The position numbers and the translations under genes are program-made. Under the pieces are notes generated by a model that worked only from the letters and a program-made list of their open reading frames with translations, ran no database searches and was not told the DNA's origin. Below are positions 22,601 to 33,571 of a DNA stretch of 64,000 nucleotides, in pieces. Positions within the stretch are counted from its first letter, which is position 1. Each line of letters opens with the position of its first letter. This DNA is from Theobroma cacao (Eukaryota > Streptophyta > Magnoliopsida > Malvales > Malvaceae): NCBI RefSeq assembly GCF_000208745.1, contig NC_030854.1:20546910-20610909 (forward strand), given 5' to 3'.

Positions 22601-22751
22601 GAATGTGGTATTTGGAAACAGTTACCCACAGGGGAAATGAGAAGCTGATATTAAAGCCTTGCGGGGTTCCGGTTGACATTTCGGGTAATGAATGTCGATT
22701 GAGAGGTCGCGGTGGTTGTCACAGGCTTGATGGGAGTTCTGGGTCATGACA
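19660..22751 (+). repeat. LTR-A copy 2 (full length)
   Basis: 3,092 bp from TGTCAAGCCC to GGGTCATGACA. It functions as 3' LTR of the first unit and 5' LTR of the second. A few indels and scattered substitutions separate it from copy 3, so the structure is fairly young. Confidence 0.9.
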
Positions 22752-22758
22752 ATTAAGT

Positions 22759-22770
22759 TGGTATCGGAGC
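22759..22770 (+). promoter_or_regulatory. Primer-binding site (initiator tRNA-Met type)
   Basis: TGGTATCGGAGC, one mismatch from the usual plant TGGTATCAGAGC, seven bases after the LTR end. It is where minus-strand DNA synthesis starts in this class. Confidence 0.8.
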
Positions 22771-22943
22771 TATTGGTTTTAAAGATTAGAGTTTTAGGTT
22801 TAAAGTTATTTTAAAGTTGTTTTAAAAATTTACAGTGTCAGTGTGGCCCCGAGTTAAGTTAGGTTAGGTTGAATAAAATACATGCATAAGCATATAGAGC
22901 CTGAGGTTGCCTAAACTCACTTTGTTCCCTCTTATAGATTATT

Positions 22944-23711
22944 ATGTCTCCTCGACGCGAACAACCACCTTTCACTAGATCAGCTGGGAGGGGAAGAGGT
23001 TGTTTTCAACGTCGTCAGTTAGGTGCAATAGAGGAGGAATCGACTGCATCCACCATTCGGGCAGCACCTGCTGCTGAACAAATCGAGACTCCTCCACATC
23101 CTCCACCTCCTCTGCCACTTACTAGTATTCTTGCTATGCCTCTTGAGGCAGTTCAGGCATTAGCAGCCTTCTTTACTGCTATTGCTGGCCAGGCTCAGGC
23201 TGGTCAAGCTCTTCCTACAGTTCCTCTGGCTGCTCCTTCAGTACCACCATCCCCACCTCCTGTCCCACCACCAGTGCTGGATGTTTCTGATTCTAAGAAG
23301 CTTAAAGAGGCTAGGCAACATAGTTGTGTTTCTTTTATGGGTGAGTCGGACGCAACCGTGGCTAAAGAGGTGGTGCGAATGGCTTTAAGAGCCGAGAAGC
23401 TTGCGAATGAAAATAAGAGTCTGCGAGCTGAGTTAGCAAAAAGGAGAAATCTAAGTGTATCTTCTAGTCAGCCACCAAACAGGGGCAAAAACTCCTCTGT
23501 TTCAGGAAGTTCACGTAGATGCAGAAATTGTGGGAATTATCATGTTGGGCTGTGCAGAGGGCCTGCACGATGTTTTCATTGTGATCAACTGGGTCACATT
23601 AGGAGAGATTGTCCACAGTTAGGACGGGCTACGGTAGCTGCTCCATCTCCACCAGCTCATACGGATATACAGAGGAGAGATTCCTCTGGATTGCAACCGA
23701 GACAGGGATGA
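22944..23711 (+). CDS. Gypsy gag with internal deletion
   Basis: An intact 255-codon frame from ATG to TGA. It has an Arg-rich start (SPRREQPPFTRSAGRGRG), a Pro/Ala-rich stretch, then CVSFMGESDAT, where the capsid (Retrotrans_gag) domain normally begins. The text jumps directly to VRMALRAEKLANENKSLRAE, which normally follows that domain. Two zinc knuckles end it: CRNCGNYHVGLC (variant spacing) and CFHCDQLGHIRRDC (CX2CX4HX4C). So the capsid core is deleted while the frame is kept. No protease, RT or integrase follows. It could bind RNA but is unlikely to form particles alone. Confidence 0.85.
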   Translation: MSPRREQPPFTRSAGRGRGCFQRRQLGAIEEESTASTIRAAPAAEQIETPPHPPPPLPLTSILAMPLEAVQALAAFFTAIAGQAQAGQALPTVPLAAPSVPPSPPPVPPPVLDVSDSKKLKEARQHSCVSFMGESDATVAKEVVRMALRAEKLANENKSLRAELAKRRNLSVSSSQPPNRGKNSSVSGSSRRCRNCGNYHVGLCRGPARCFHCDQLGHIRRDCPQLGRATVAAPSPPAHTDIQRRDSSGLQPRQG

Positions 23712-26699
23712 TTTTGACATACCACCAAGGGTAGATTAAATAAGTTGAAATTAGTGCTCTAATAAAGTACGTATGATAGAAAGCTAGTTTGTAAGTTGTA
23801 GTTTTCATGCTCATGAAATATATAAAGATTATCAATATATGGACATACATTTGGAGTTGTAATTTACAAGTTTGAAGTATTTAAGATATGATTAAATGGA
23901 ATTAGCATTAGTTAGGGTACGTAAATCTTTTAATTAATTTCTATGGAGTATCCATGATAGTAGAATGGAGGAACATCGTGCAGTGATGCTATATGGTGAA
24001 ATCACTATACAATATGGAAAGGGTATTTTCGAGTGGGATTTATTGACTGATGATAAGTGATGAGCAATTTGAGATACATGTAGCTATGAATAAATTTGGA
24101 GATCTTTGCTTAAGCAAACTCGTATTAAATGTTATGGTAAAGATATATGAATGCTAGTGGCAAAAAAAAAAATACGTTAAATCAATGTTTTGATTTCACA
24201 CTTGTGATAGAAAGTTAGTCTTGCTAATTGTGGTATAGACTCGAAGGGAAGCCACACGATTGTGAATAATTGAGGTAGTAGCTTTAAAGGTGGAAGAGTT
24301 GCTAAGATAAAGTGAATTCAAACCGTTGCAACGCCACAGTACTGACTATCAAACGCTGTCACGTTAAGAACCCCTAATGGCTAGAAAGCAGAGCAAATTG
24401 AGAGTGGCATGAAGATGAAACACACGAGTTGAAGAATGGTCATTGGTTTTCATGCTAAGCTTTGTTGTTTGGAGTCTTAAGTGCATTGGGAGGTATTAAG
24501 ATAAAGATGATGAGTGAAATTGCAAAGTTTTTTTTTTATTATTTTATTATTGCCTTATATATATTGGCATGTAAGAGAAAGAAAAGTTAGAGAATTTTTG
24601 AGATGGCTACATAAAAATAAATTAACATGTGGAGTGTTAAGATGAATAATATGATGACTGAAGTCAAATCTTAAGAAATAAAGAAGACAAGAGATTAAGT
24701 CTTGTTAAAGACTAAAGAGGAAGCGAGCGAAAGGTTAGATGAATGTATGAGATACTGATAAGAGATGTCAATAGCAAGTGAGGAAAATGTAAATAAAGAT
24801 TTCAATAATGATATAGCAAATGAGTTTATATAGAATATTGTTATGAGAATATACTGATCTTGTCTTGACCTTGTTGAAAGGAAAGGATTAGTAACAACAC
24901 AAGTAAACTAGGTGACATGCTAGAAACCCATGGAGATAAATTGAAGCATGAGTAGTTGGGCATGCCTTTATGGAAATGATATACTTGGTGTATAAAAGAG
25001 TAAATAAGTGATTAAGTGTTTCAAGAATGTTTAAACGCCCTTGAGAAAGAATTATAAGTTATACATGATGAGCATAAGATGCGTGACTTTGAAACTTGCT
25101 AAGGAGCCAAATGGCTAAGTTACGGGTTAAATGATCATATGTTGTGAGACATAAATTTAAAATAAATATCCCTAAGGAAATACTCAAGAGAAGTTCTGCC
25201 ATGGATCTTGTGAAAGCAAGCACTAAGTTATGTAGTTATAAAAAGGAAGCTATAAGCTGAGAGTGGTATAAGTATTAACATTAAAAAGTACTTGAGGAGA
25301 ATTTAGTTTCAAGTCTTGTAATTTCAAGTACAATTTGTAAATTAGTTAAGGAAGAATGATGTTATATTCATATGAAAGAGTGGAATAAAGGATGATAGAA
25401 GTTAACCTTGATAATGAAGTCAGATAATGAAACTTTCTTAATATATTATGGGAATTGGAATTCGAAAATGCGTGAGGCATACATGATTCAAATGAATCTG
25501 AGTTTTAAGTGACAAATCAATATCGAAATGCAATAAGGATACAATATATAGGAGACATGAAGGATAATCGAGGAATAAGGATGACTTTTAGGAATTGTAG
25601 TATTGCATAAGATGCAATGATCAAGTCAAGATAAATTTTTGAGATACCAATGGGATTATAAAACATACACGCATAATAGATTATAATTCAATGGAGATGA
25701 CATTGTGATGCAATGATATACAGTACAAGGAAACTTAAGCATATAATTGGAAACGATAAGAAGAGAATATAAGTATATAAATGATGAGGAACTATACACA
25801 GGCATGATGAGAATTTGTATGAATTATGAAGCTTATTCTATTGAATCTTGATTGTGGATGGGAATGAATTAAGAGAAATTAGTCTGAAGGCATTTGAAAA
25901 CAGAGACTCGTATACATAATGAGGAATATAGACATTTGAATGTATATGTATATGTATGTGTGGAGTAGTGATGTACCCAACTAAATGAATAATGGTTTTA
26001 GTGGTTCAAGATTTGAACTCAATATATTTGATGAGTTGTATAGATAATGTAACGATTAAGAATCTTATCAGAAGACGATTTATGGTGACCTAAGGAATTT
26101 TGGAGAAATAGTTAAGGGAATATAATCTATAGTACGATTAAGCCATATGAGATGGATTAATAGGATTAAGAAGATTGAAATTTCCTAAATGCAAAGTAAA
26201 CATGAAATATGTAGAAATAATTAAAGCCATTAATTTTCCCGAACGCTGAGGATATGTACAGGAATGAGTATGGCGTGTTAATGATATTGTAAACTACACA
26301 ATAGTGTATGAGGATAGGATGAATGAATGAAAGTCGAGAAGTTTGATATGGAATGAAGTAATAAGATAGTGATTGGTATACCTAAATAAGAATAAAATGC
26401 GATCGAAATTGGTATGATTGAGATGGAGTTATGGTTCAAGCTTAATGATAGTAATAGAAGCATGCTTAATGTCTCAATATAAGAGATCATAATTGTGAAG
26501 GTTATTGTTGATCTGATTTTAAAGGATAATAATAGACATAAGCAAAGTACTTGAGTTGAATTGGAGGTAAATGAGGTGAACAAATCGAAATTCCCTATAA
26601 AGGGGAAGACATAAGAAGTCGAGCATTAGATGAGAAAACAATACCCCCACATTTTCTCTGAGTTCAGTACATGAAATTTTGAGGTCAAAATTTTATTTT
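23712..26699 (+). mobile_element. Non-coding internal region of LTR-A element
   Basis: 3 kb, AT-rich, with no pol motif that I can find except the extreme C-terminus near 26630 (MRKQYPHIFSEF, as at the end of chromovirus-type pol). 24400-26640 is alignable with 46430-48720, an element with a different LTR. This fits a non-autonomous derivative. Confidence 0.75.
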
Positions 26700-26710
26700 A
26701 AGGGGGGTAG
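26700..26710 (+). promoter_or_regulatory. Polypurine tract of LTR-A element
   Basis: AAGGGGGGTAG three bases before the 3' LTR; primes plus-strand DNA synthesis in this class. Confidence 0.75.
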
Positions 26711-26713
26711 TGT

Positions 26714-29700
26714 TGTCAAGCCCGACCTTATAAAATACTTTCCATGTCATTCATATGATTGACAATATGCTTGCATACTTGGAAAGCCCTGAAAGAAAAA
26801 TCGTTAAAAGACGACAATGTACCAAATGGTACAATTAAGTTAATTTAAGTCTCGAACTAGATCAAATAGAGAATTTAAAATGAAATTAAGAATATTAAAG
26901 TCCCAGAATGGTTTAATATGGTGATTTGGAGTTCGAGGATCAATTTGAAGTCAAACTAGAATTTTTACTGTCCAGGGGCAAAATGGTCATTTGCCACCCA
27001 AGGACACAATGGGAATTTTTAGAAAAGAATTTTTTTAGCCCCATTTGACTTATTGGAGTATGATTTGAGTATTGGAGTATAATTTGAGGGTTTGGCAGTG
27101 AAAAAGTTTAATTCCAGTGATTTCTAGAGTGTAGGGGCAAAATCGTAATTTTGCCACCCGCGGACAAAATTTGAGATTTTGAGAGAATTTAGATCAAATT
27201 TGACAAATTGGAGAATGGTATGAGTATAAGGGATGAAAAATATGTCTATGGGCAATTTTTCAATTTTTGGGGCAAAAATGTAATTTTTGACTTTTACGGG
27301 GGTAAAAGTGTAAATTTCAAAAATTACTCCACCAAGACTTTGGATAAGTCTGAGAATTTTACCTAAGCTATGGATATGTGGGACAAGTGTATGGTGAAAA
27401 TTTGGAAACAAATGGATGGCTAGAATTTAAGGAATTAATAAAACATTAAAAAAATGAATAAAATAATATTATATTATTTTAGCCTTTAAAAAGGTAAAAA
27501 TTCCAGAATTCTCATCTTCTTCAGCCGTCCAAACCAGGGGAGAAAAGGGGGAAAAAAACAAATAAGAACCCTACCTGAAAATTTGGGAAAAATCAAGAGA
27601 AATCAAGAAATCAAGCATTAAAAAGGTAAATTTCATTGATTTTCCTTGTGATTTTCACTACCCATGCATTTTTTTCTCATTTCCATGCAAATTTAGAAAG
27701 TGGGTATGGACACCCATGCTGGCCAAACCTCCATGGATGAGTTTTGAGCTTGATTTTTGGTTGATTTTAATTGAATTAAGTGATTTTAGTTAAGTTATAT
27801 TGAAATATGGCAAAAATATAATTTTCTCCCATTGAAACCCATTATGCCGAATTTTCTAGGGGAATATTGGCTGTTGATCTTGATGTTTATTTGAGGAATT
27901 ATGATGAATAATGATGAATTATGAGCCTAGAAAAATAATGGGAATTTTCGAAGCAAAAATATAAATTTTTACCCACTAGGGGTATTTTCGCAATTTGCTA
28001 TCGGGAGTGATAATTTGCACCACACTGAGAGACATTAAGTCAATTTGGGTGCAATTGAGGTATAGAAACTGAAAAAAATTAATTTAGAGTTTAAACGGAC
28101 GCGTATATCGATTTATCGGGTAAATGACCGAAATAGGCTAACACCGCATTTAGGCAAATATTTAGACATTTTTGCATTCCATATCAAGCATTAGTAGTCT
28201 AAATTAGTTTAATTTCAATTTAGTACCAATGTGGTGAATTTCTCGATTTTGTACTGTGTCAAGCTGGTGAGTCCTCCGATAAAGGAAGGGAATTGCACCC
28301 GAGGACTAGTAGTCTGAGTATTTCAAAAATCCCCACTCTAGACACGGTGAGTAACCTTACCATCATTTTAATTATCTAAAGTATGTTTTTATTCAGTTTT
28401 GGTGAATTTTATGAAAATGAGTTCAAATGGTAAATTTTTATGTTTTGTAAACAAAATGAGTTTAAATGAAAATATTTTATAAATTGTCTTGAAACGAAAT
28501 AACAATTTTTAAAATAGAGTAATTGGAGACCACTGATATGTTGTAAATTTAAAATTGAATTAATGGCTTATGTTATTGTATTGGCATGACTGACTGGGCT
28601 GTGTTTTTTATGAATTGTATGAATTACTTTATTTTACCCTTGCAGGCTGGGTAGTAATATATTAGCCCTGTCATGCTGTCAAAATTTTATTGTATGGTGG
28701 GTTTGACTTGCTGCAGTGGGCTGGGTTCTGTGGACTAGCCTATTAGAGGGGCACGAAATCCTGTTATATTTTGACCTCGGTTTGAGAGGCGAGTAGGGTA
28801 ACTCCATAGGTATAACTTTAAAGTTCACTTCACGCCAAACCACCACGTGAAGGGGAACTCGGCCAACGCCAAGGAATGGCTATGTTTTCAAAATAAAAAC
28901 ATGACTTTCTAATAGCCTTGGCGGACTTAGTTAGGATAGCCCTCGGCCAAGGTATCCCAGATAACTGAGTATGATAATAAATTTTGGCATGAGCCAAGCT
29001 TTTTTAAGAAATTCATAAGCCATACTGATTACTTGCTTCAAATAAATTGATTTCATTTGGTTGAAATAAGTTGAAAGATGATAAATCACAGTTTGATGAA
29101 ATGTTTTAATAGTCTCCTTTTACTTGAATTTAGATATTTTGAGTGATGTTTGTTTACTCACTGGGATTTTATAATCTCACCACCCTCATTTCCACCCATT
29201 TCAGGCTTAAAATAGATTGTAGATAACTGATATCGCCGAGGATTACAGTTGAACTTGCCACATCCAAAACCTGTAGGCTCATTTCTTTTGATACTTTTGG
29301 TCATTCTTGGGCCCACGTGTCACTGTAAATTAAATTCTATACTTTGGTTATCTGTATTACGGTATGTAAGAATTTATTTTGCTTTTACGCTATAAAAATT
29401 ATTTATGCAGTGTTCTTAAAATATCATTTTATGTGAAAATGGAATATTTTATTTAATATTTTGATTTTATTATAACAGTCATAATTCCATTTTAAACAAA
29501 TGTTTTAGACATCCAAAATTATTTTTGATTAAGAAATATGTGTTTTCCACTTACATACTATATTTTTAGATGATTTTGAGATTTTTGGGATAAATAACCA
29601 AAATACCCATGTGAGACAGAAATTATTATTTTATTTGTTTAAGTTGGAAATAGTTTAAAATCTTTTAGAATATGGTATTTGGAAACAGTTACCCACAGGG

Positions 29701-29818
29701 AAAATGAAAAGCTGACATTAAAGCCTTGCGGGGATCCAGTTGACATTCCGGGTAATGAATGTCGATTGAGACGTTGCGGTTGTTGTCACGGGCTCGATGG
29801 GAGTTTCGGGTCGTGACC
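26714..29818 (+). repeat. LTR-A copy 3 (3' LTR)
   Basis: 3,105 bp from TGTCAAGCCC to CGTGACC (last A changed to C). A short duplicated stretch (TATTGGAGTAT...TTTGAG) near 27055-27085 is absent from copy 2. It abuts the AGAGA duplication and resumed MULE1 sequence. Confidence 0.9.
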
Positions 29819-30785
29819 AGAGATAAATCGCAAGTGGGGATTGCAATGCCTATATGATAAGGCCTGGCAAACAACAAAGTATGTGGAGAGTCTTGTTTTC
29901 AATCCTCCGGAGGAGTCATTCCAACTCCTCCCTTCGTATTTCCAGATGTTGGAACGTGAAAATCTTGGTACTATCATAGTTATTGCTACGGATGTAGAAC
30001 AATGATTCAAATATTATTTTCTGGGCATTTAGGGTATGTATCAAGGGGTTCAGTGCTGTAATAAGACTTGTAGTTGCTGTCGATGCCACATATCTGAACG
30101 GCAGATTCAAGGGCATTCTATTTGTTACGGCATGCAAAGATGTAAATGAGTAGATATATCTAGTTGCATTTTGCATTGGCCACATGGAGGATGAAGAGTC
30201 TTGGTCACGGTTCCTTATCCAATTATGTCGTGTGATTAGTTATCTTGAAAATGGAATGTTCATTTATGATCAGCATCTTGCCATTAAGAATGTAGTTAAG
30301 AAAGTGTACCACAACGCACACCATGATTTATGCAAATATCACTTAAGGAAAAACGTTAAAAATAGGTTCAAGGTGAAGATGTTGCTGCAATTTTCACCCT
30401 GGCAGCCAAATGCTACATGCTTGTCGATTTTAACAAACATATGAATTAGCTGAAACAGCTTTGCAAACTTGCTTACGACCACCTTATGATATTACTCCCT
30501 AAGAGATGGGCACTTGCACAGTCACTGGTAAGGCGCTACAAGCTCATGACATCCAATATTGCAAAATGTATTAACTTGTGTCTGAGATAGGCAAGAAAAA
30601 TGCCAATAACCATCTTGATCGAGTGCATCAGAGGCATGTTCCAACATTGGTTTGATGATCGGATAAGGAGGCATTGAATTTGACCAAGCCCCTCAGCCCT
30701 TGGGCTAACGATCTGTTGAACACGCAATTCAATGAAGCGTGTCACTTTTCCGCACAACTAATCAATTGAATGGAGTTCCAAGTTA
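29819..30785 (+). pseudogene. MULE1 transposase, core half
   Basis: Continues the frame of 17400-18777: INRKWGLQCLYDKAWQTTKY, then EESFQLLPSYFQMLE, a TGA at 30003 in place of Arg, then AVDATYLNGRFKGILFVTAC (first catalytic Asp present), a TAG at 30151 in place of Gln, then CIGHMEDEESWSRFLI, the second acidic block and NAHHDLCKYHLRKNV. Frameshifts follow, with AKCYMLVDFNKHMN and WANDLLNTQFNEA still readable. The DDE transposase core is therefore largely present but inactive. It ends where copia-like sequence begins (TGTTAGC at 30786). Confidence 0.88.
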
Positions 30786-31386
30786 TGTTAGCTTTAAAAT
30801 TATTATAGTTTTGATTATGACAAAATGATCAAATTTGCTTGAACATTATTTGACTAATCCTTAACAATTTTTTAAAATGATTTAACTCCCATACATTTGT
30901 TCTTACATAGACACAAGCTTGACTCTTGAAGTTATTGAACTATATCTATAAGCTTGTATGACTTAGGTGTATGAGTGCTTATCATTCTCATTCATTAAAG
31001 TTTGATTTAAAGATTAAGGGAAAATCTTGATGCACTCATTAAGGGGGAGTTTTAAATATCTTGTTTAATGACAAAAAGAAAGAGAAGAAAAACTAAGTTA
31101 AATTGAGTGTGATAGGTTTTCATGTTTAATTTATGTGTGTGATGCTTAGTTATGGTTTTGTTGAATATTATGTGCTAGTTGCTTTTTATTGTGGATATTG
31201 TTATCTTGTTTAGCTATTATAGATATTATAGAAATTTTATTGAAAATCTTTAAAGAAAACTAGATGCATTGACTAAGGGGGAGCAACTCATTATGTGTAA
31301 AGATTTGAAGCATTCATATTAAACATAAACATTGCATTCTTAATCTTCGAATGTTTTGTCATCATACAAAATAAGAGATAGAGAAT
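30786..31386 (+). mobile_element. SIRE-type copia sequence upstream of its LTR
   Basis: Starts TGTTAGCTTT directly after MULE1 sequence. Contains two SIRE-like polypurine-rich motifs, CATTAAGGGGGAG (about 31037) and GACTAAGGGGGAGC (about 31271), typical of the 3' internal end of SIRE/Maximus copia. It may be the 3' tail of one copia unit preceding the LTR at 31387. No frame is open. Confidence 0.5.
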
Positions 31387-32523
31387 GTTGACTCGATATG
31401 TTTTTGATGATAAAAAAATATTCCCATTTATTGGTGTCTAACTATATTGTTTAAATGTGCAAGAAAAAATTGTATGCAAATAATAAATCAATCCTTCAAT
31501 AGTGTATACCAAAGATCCTATGAATGAAGAAAAATAATTGATTAACAAAAAGGAAGGTCCTTAGTTGGATAATGAAGAGTATTGGTTGGCTAAAATTCAA
31601 ATTGGAGAAATGGCGGGCTAAAGAGTTTGAGAAACAGAACAAACTTAGTCAACCAAGTCAGTCGACTAACTGCTCTCTGCCAGAATCTGCAACCTGAAAC
31701 AGAACCAACTTAGTCGACTAAGTCAATTGACTAAGAGCTCTCTGTCTGTAATTTGAACCAGAGCACTACAAGACAGATTAACGGCTAGAACTCATCCTCA
31801 ACTGTTTCCAATGACCATAAACTATCAAATTGCCATCAAAGTTGTTTCTCCAAATATAAAAGGGTCTTTCAATGGTTATAAATAATTTTTTGAGAGAATT
31901 GAAGGCTTTCAAGTGATATAAAGCTGAAAAACCAGAAAATCCTCTCTGCACCTTACTGTACTTAAACGCCAATCTTTGTAATAGAGTTCAGCACTTCATC
32001 TTGTACCATCTAGATCAAGGAAGTGATCATAGGTACTTCTTTATTTCTTCTCTTCTTGTACACTTAGAGTAAGTGAGTCACTCTAAGGGATTTATTCAAG
32101 CTTGGATTGCTTGATTCAGTGTAAAGGTTCCAATTTAGCCTAGAAAAGTTAGTTTTTGGGTTTTGGTTAATTCCGGTAAAAACCATTGTTGGAGGTTGTG
32201 GTTGAGCCTTTGAAAAACCACTTTGGGTTTTGGTTGATCTCATGAAAAGCCATTGCTAAAGGTTGTGGCTGAGCCTGCGAAAGGCCATTGTAAAAGCTTG
32301 GTGGAAGCTTGTGAATTCCACTATTTTTAGTGATTTGGTTTGGAAAATTCTTGGTTGAACAATCAAGGTAGTGGATGTAGGTCTTGGACTAAATCACTCT
32401 AAATTGCTATGCATTGTCTACTCTATTTTTATTTTTTTTTTGTGCTGGAAATTAGTTCTTCATCTTATCAAGAGCCGATTTGTGCTATTCACCCCCATCT
32501 AGCACATATTATTGGGACCAACA
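31387..32523 (+). repeat. SIRE-type copia LTR
   Basis: About 1.14 kb from TGTTGACTCGATATG to GGGACCAACA, immediately followed by a PBS. The CACCCCCATCTAGCAC block before the end is typical of SIRE/Maximus LTRs. A cluster of palindromic AGTCGACTAA motifs lies at 31644-31735. The start is inferred from the usual SIRE LTR opening; an alternative start is 30786. Confidence 0.65.
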
Positions 32524-32525
32524 AG

Positions 32526-32537
32526 TGGTATCAGAGC
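32526..32537 (+). promoter_or_regulatory. Copia primer-binding site
   Basis: TGGTATCAGAGC, complementary to the 3' end of initiator tRNA-Met, three bases after the LTR. Confidence 0.85.
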
Positions 32538-32581
32538 CTAACCCTCATTTTTAAGGCCTAACATCCTTAGGGTAGATCCTA

Positions 32582-33571
32582 ATGGCTCTAGAAAATTTTG
32601 TTAATGTTGAGGGTCAATGCATAAATATGCCTATTCTATTTAATGGGTTAAACTATCTTTATTGGGGTACTAGAATGTCCATTTATATTAGGGCTTATGA
32701 CTATGAGATGTAGGATGCCATTACCGATGGTCATTTCATTCTTATGATCACAAATTCGGTATATGGTGAGAAAACTCCTAAAGATAGAAATAAGTGGATA
32801 GAAGTTGAAATAAAGAGAGCACAAATCAACTCTAAGGCCATGTACACTCTCATTTGTGCACTTGATTATAGAGAATACGATAAAGTATTCATGTGCAAAA
32901 GTGCTAAGGAAATTTGACAAAAATTAAAAGAGTTATATGGAGAAACAAAGATGGAAAAGGAATTGGAGGACAACTCTTTTGAGAATCAATGTTCAACAAG
33001 CAACATGGCAAATGCAAACAAGGAATCAAGTGAAGATGATACCTCAACTGAAATTGAATTATGCCTCATGGATTTTGAAGAGATAAATGTAAGTTCTTCA
33101 TCTTGTGAACTTAATTCATATGCTTTTGATGAATTGCATGATGCTTTTGAAGATTTAGCATTTGAGTTTGAGAAAATGAATATGAAGCACAAGAAAATTA
33201 TTTCCATACTCGATGTTGAGTATGAATTTTTGATGAAAGCAAAAATTGACTTGGAAAAAGAAAATGAAAATTTGGAAAAGGATTTTGAAGCTTACCAAAA
33301 GAAAATTGATCTTTTGGAAAATGGAAATTTTGATGTGAAGAGAAAATTTGAAGATTTATTAAATGACAAACAAAAGGCTTTCATGAATTCCTCATCTTCC
33401 AAAATGACTAAAGGCAATCATTGCACATTTTATAGTTATTGTTCATACATTTGTCTAATTAGAAAATGTTTACCTTATAAAATTAAACAAGTGTGGGTTC
33501 CAAAAGGAACTTTATGCAACGAGACTAACTTTCAAGGATCCAAAGCAATTTGGATACCAAAGATCAAATGA
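32582..33571 (+). pseudogene. SIRE-type copia gag, broken
   Basis: ATG at 32582 opens ALENFVNVEGQCINMPILFNG and LYWGTRMSIYI, the N-terminal gag domain of plant copia. In-frame stops TAG (32711) and TGA (32915) both replace expected Trp. The frame then runs 206 codons as an acidic, coiled-coil-rich C-terminal gag part ending IKQVWVPKGTL and IWIPKIK. The segment normally between (rest of gag and the first zinc knuckle) is deleted, and the remaining Cys-rich block near 33420 has lost its His spacing. Right after it a remnant like the protease start (DSGCSRHMT-type) appears out of frame near 33624. Confidence 0.8.

Larger units (their letters stand above)
18778..29818 (+). mobile_element. Gypsy LTR-A tandem structure, TSD AGAGA
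   Basis: An 11,041-bp insertion flanked by AGAGA at 18773-18777 and 29819-29823. Order: partial LTR (18778-19348), a single N, internal 3' tail (19350-19659), full LTR (19660-22751), PBS, gag-only internal region, PPT, full LTR (26714-29818). LTRs begin TGTCAAGCCCGACC and end CGTGAC(A/C). So three LTRs and two internal regions share one target duplication, which fits unequal recombination between element copies, with the first unit collapsed at the N. Confidence 0.88.
13377..30785 (+). mobile_element. MULE1: MuDR-type element split by later insertions
   Basis: Present as three pieces: 13377-15062, 16784-18777 and 29819-30785, separated by a solo LTR-D and an 11-kb gypsy structure, each with an exact target duplication. 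In order it has a terminal inverted repeat, a 5' leader exon, a very long intron holding short-motif arrays and a small coiled-coil gene, a transposase N-terminal exon and the transposase core. The right part (end of core, SWIM finger, right terminus) is replaced by copia sequence from about 30786. The two transposase halves join in frame when the gypsy insertion and one duplication copy are discounted. Confidence 0.85.

Noticed and set aside
26278..27411. Minus-strand frames of about 100 codons in LTR-A and its internal region (similar ones at 20078, 38361)
   Set aside because: They recur because the LTR recurs, and encode low-complexity Ser/Leu/Ile-rich or motif-free peptides antisense to the element.
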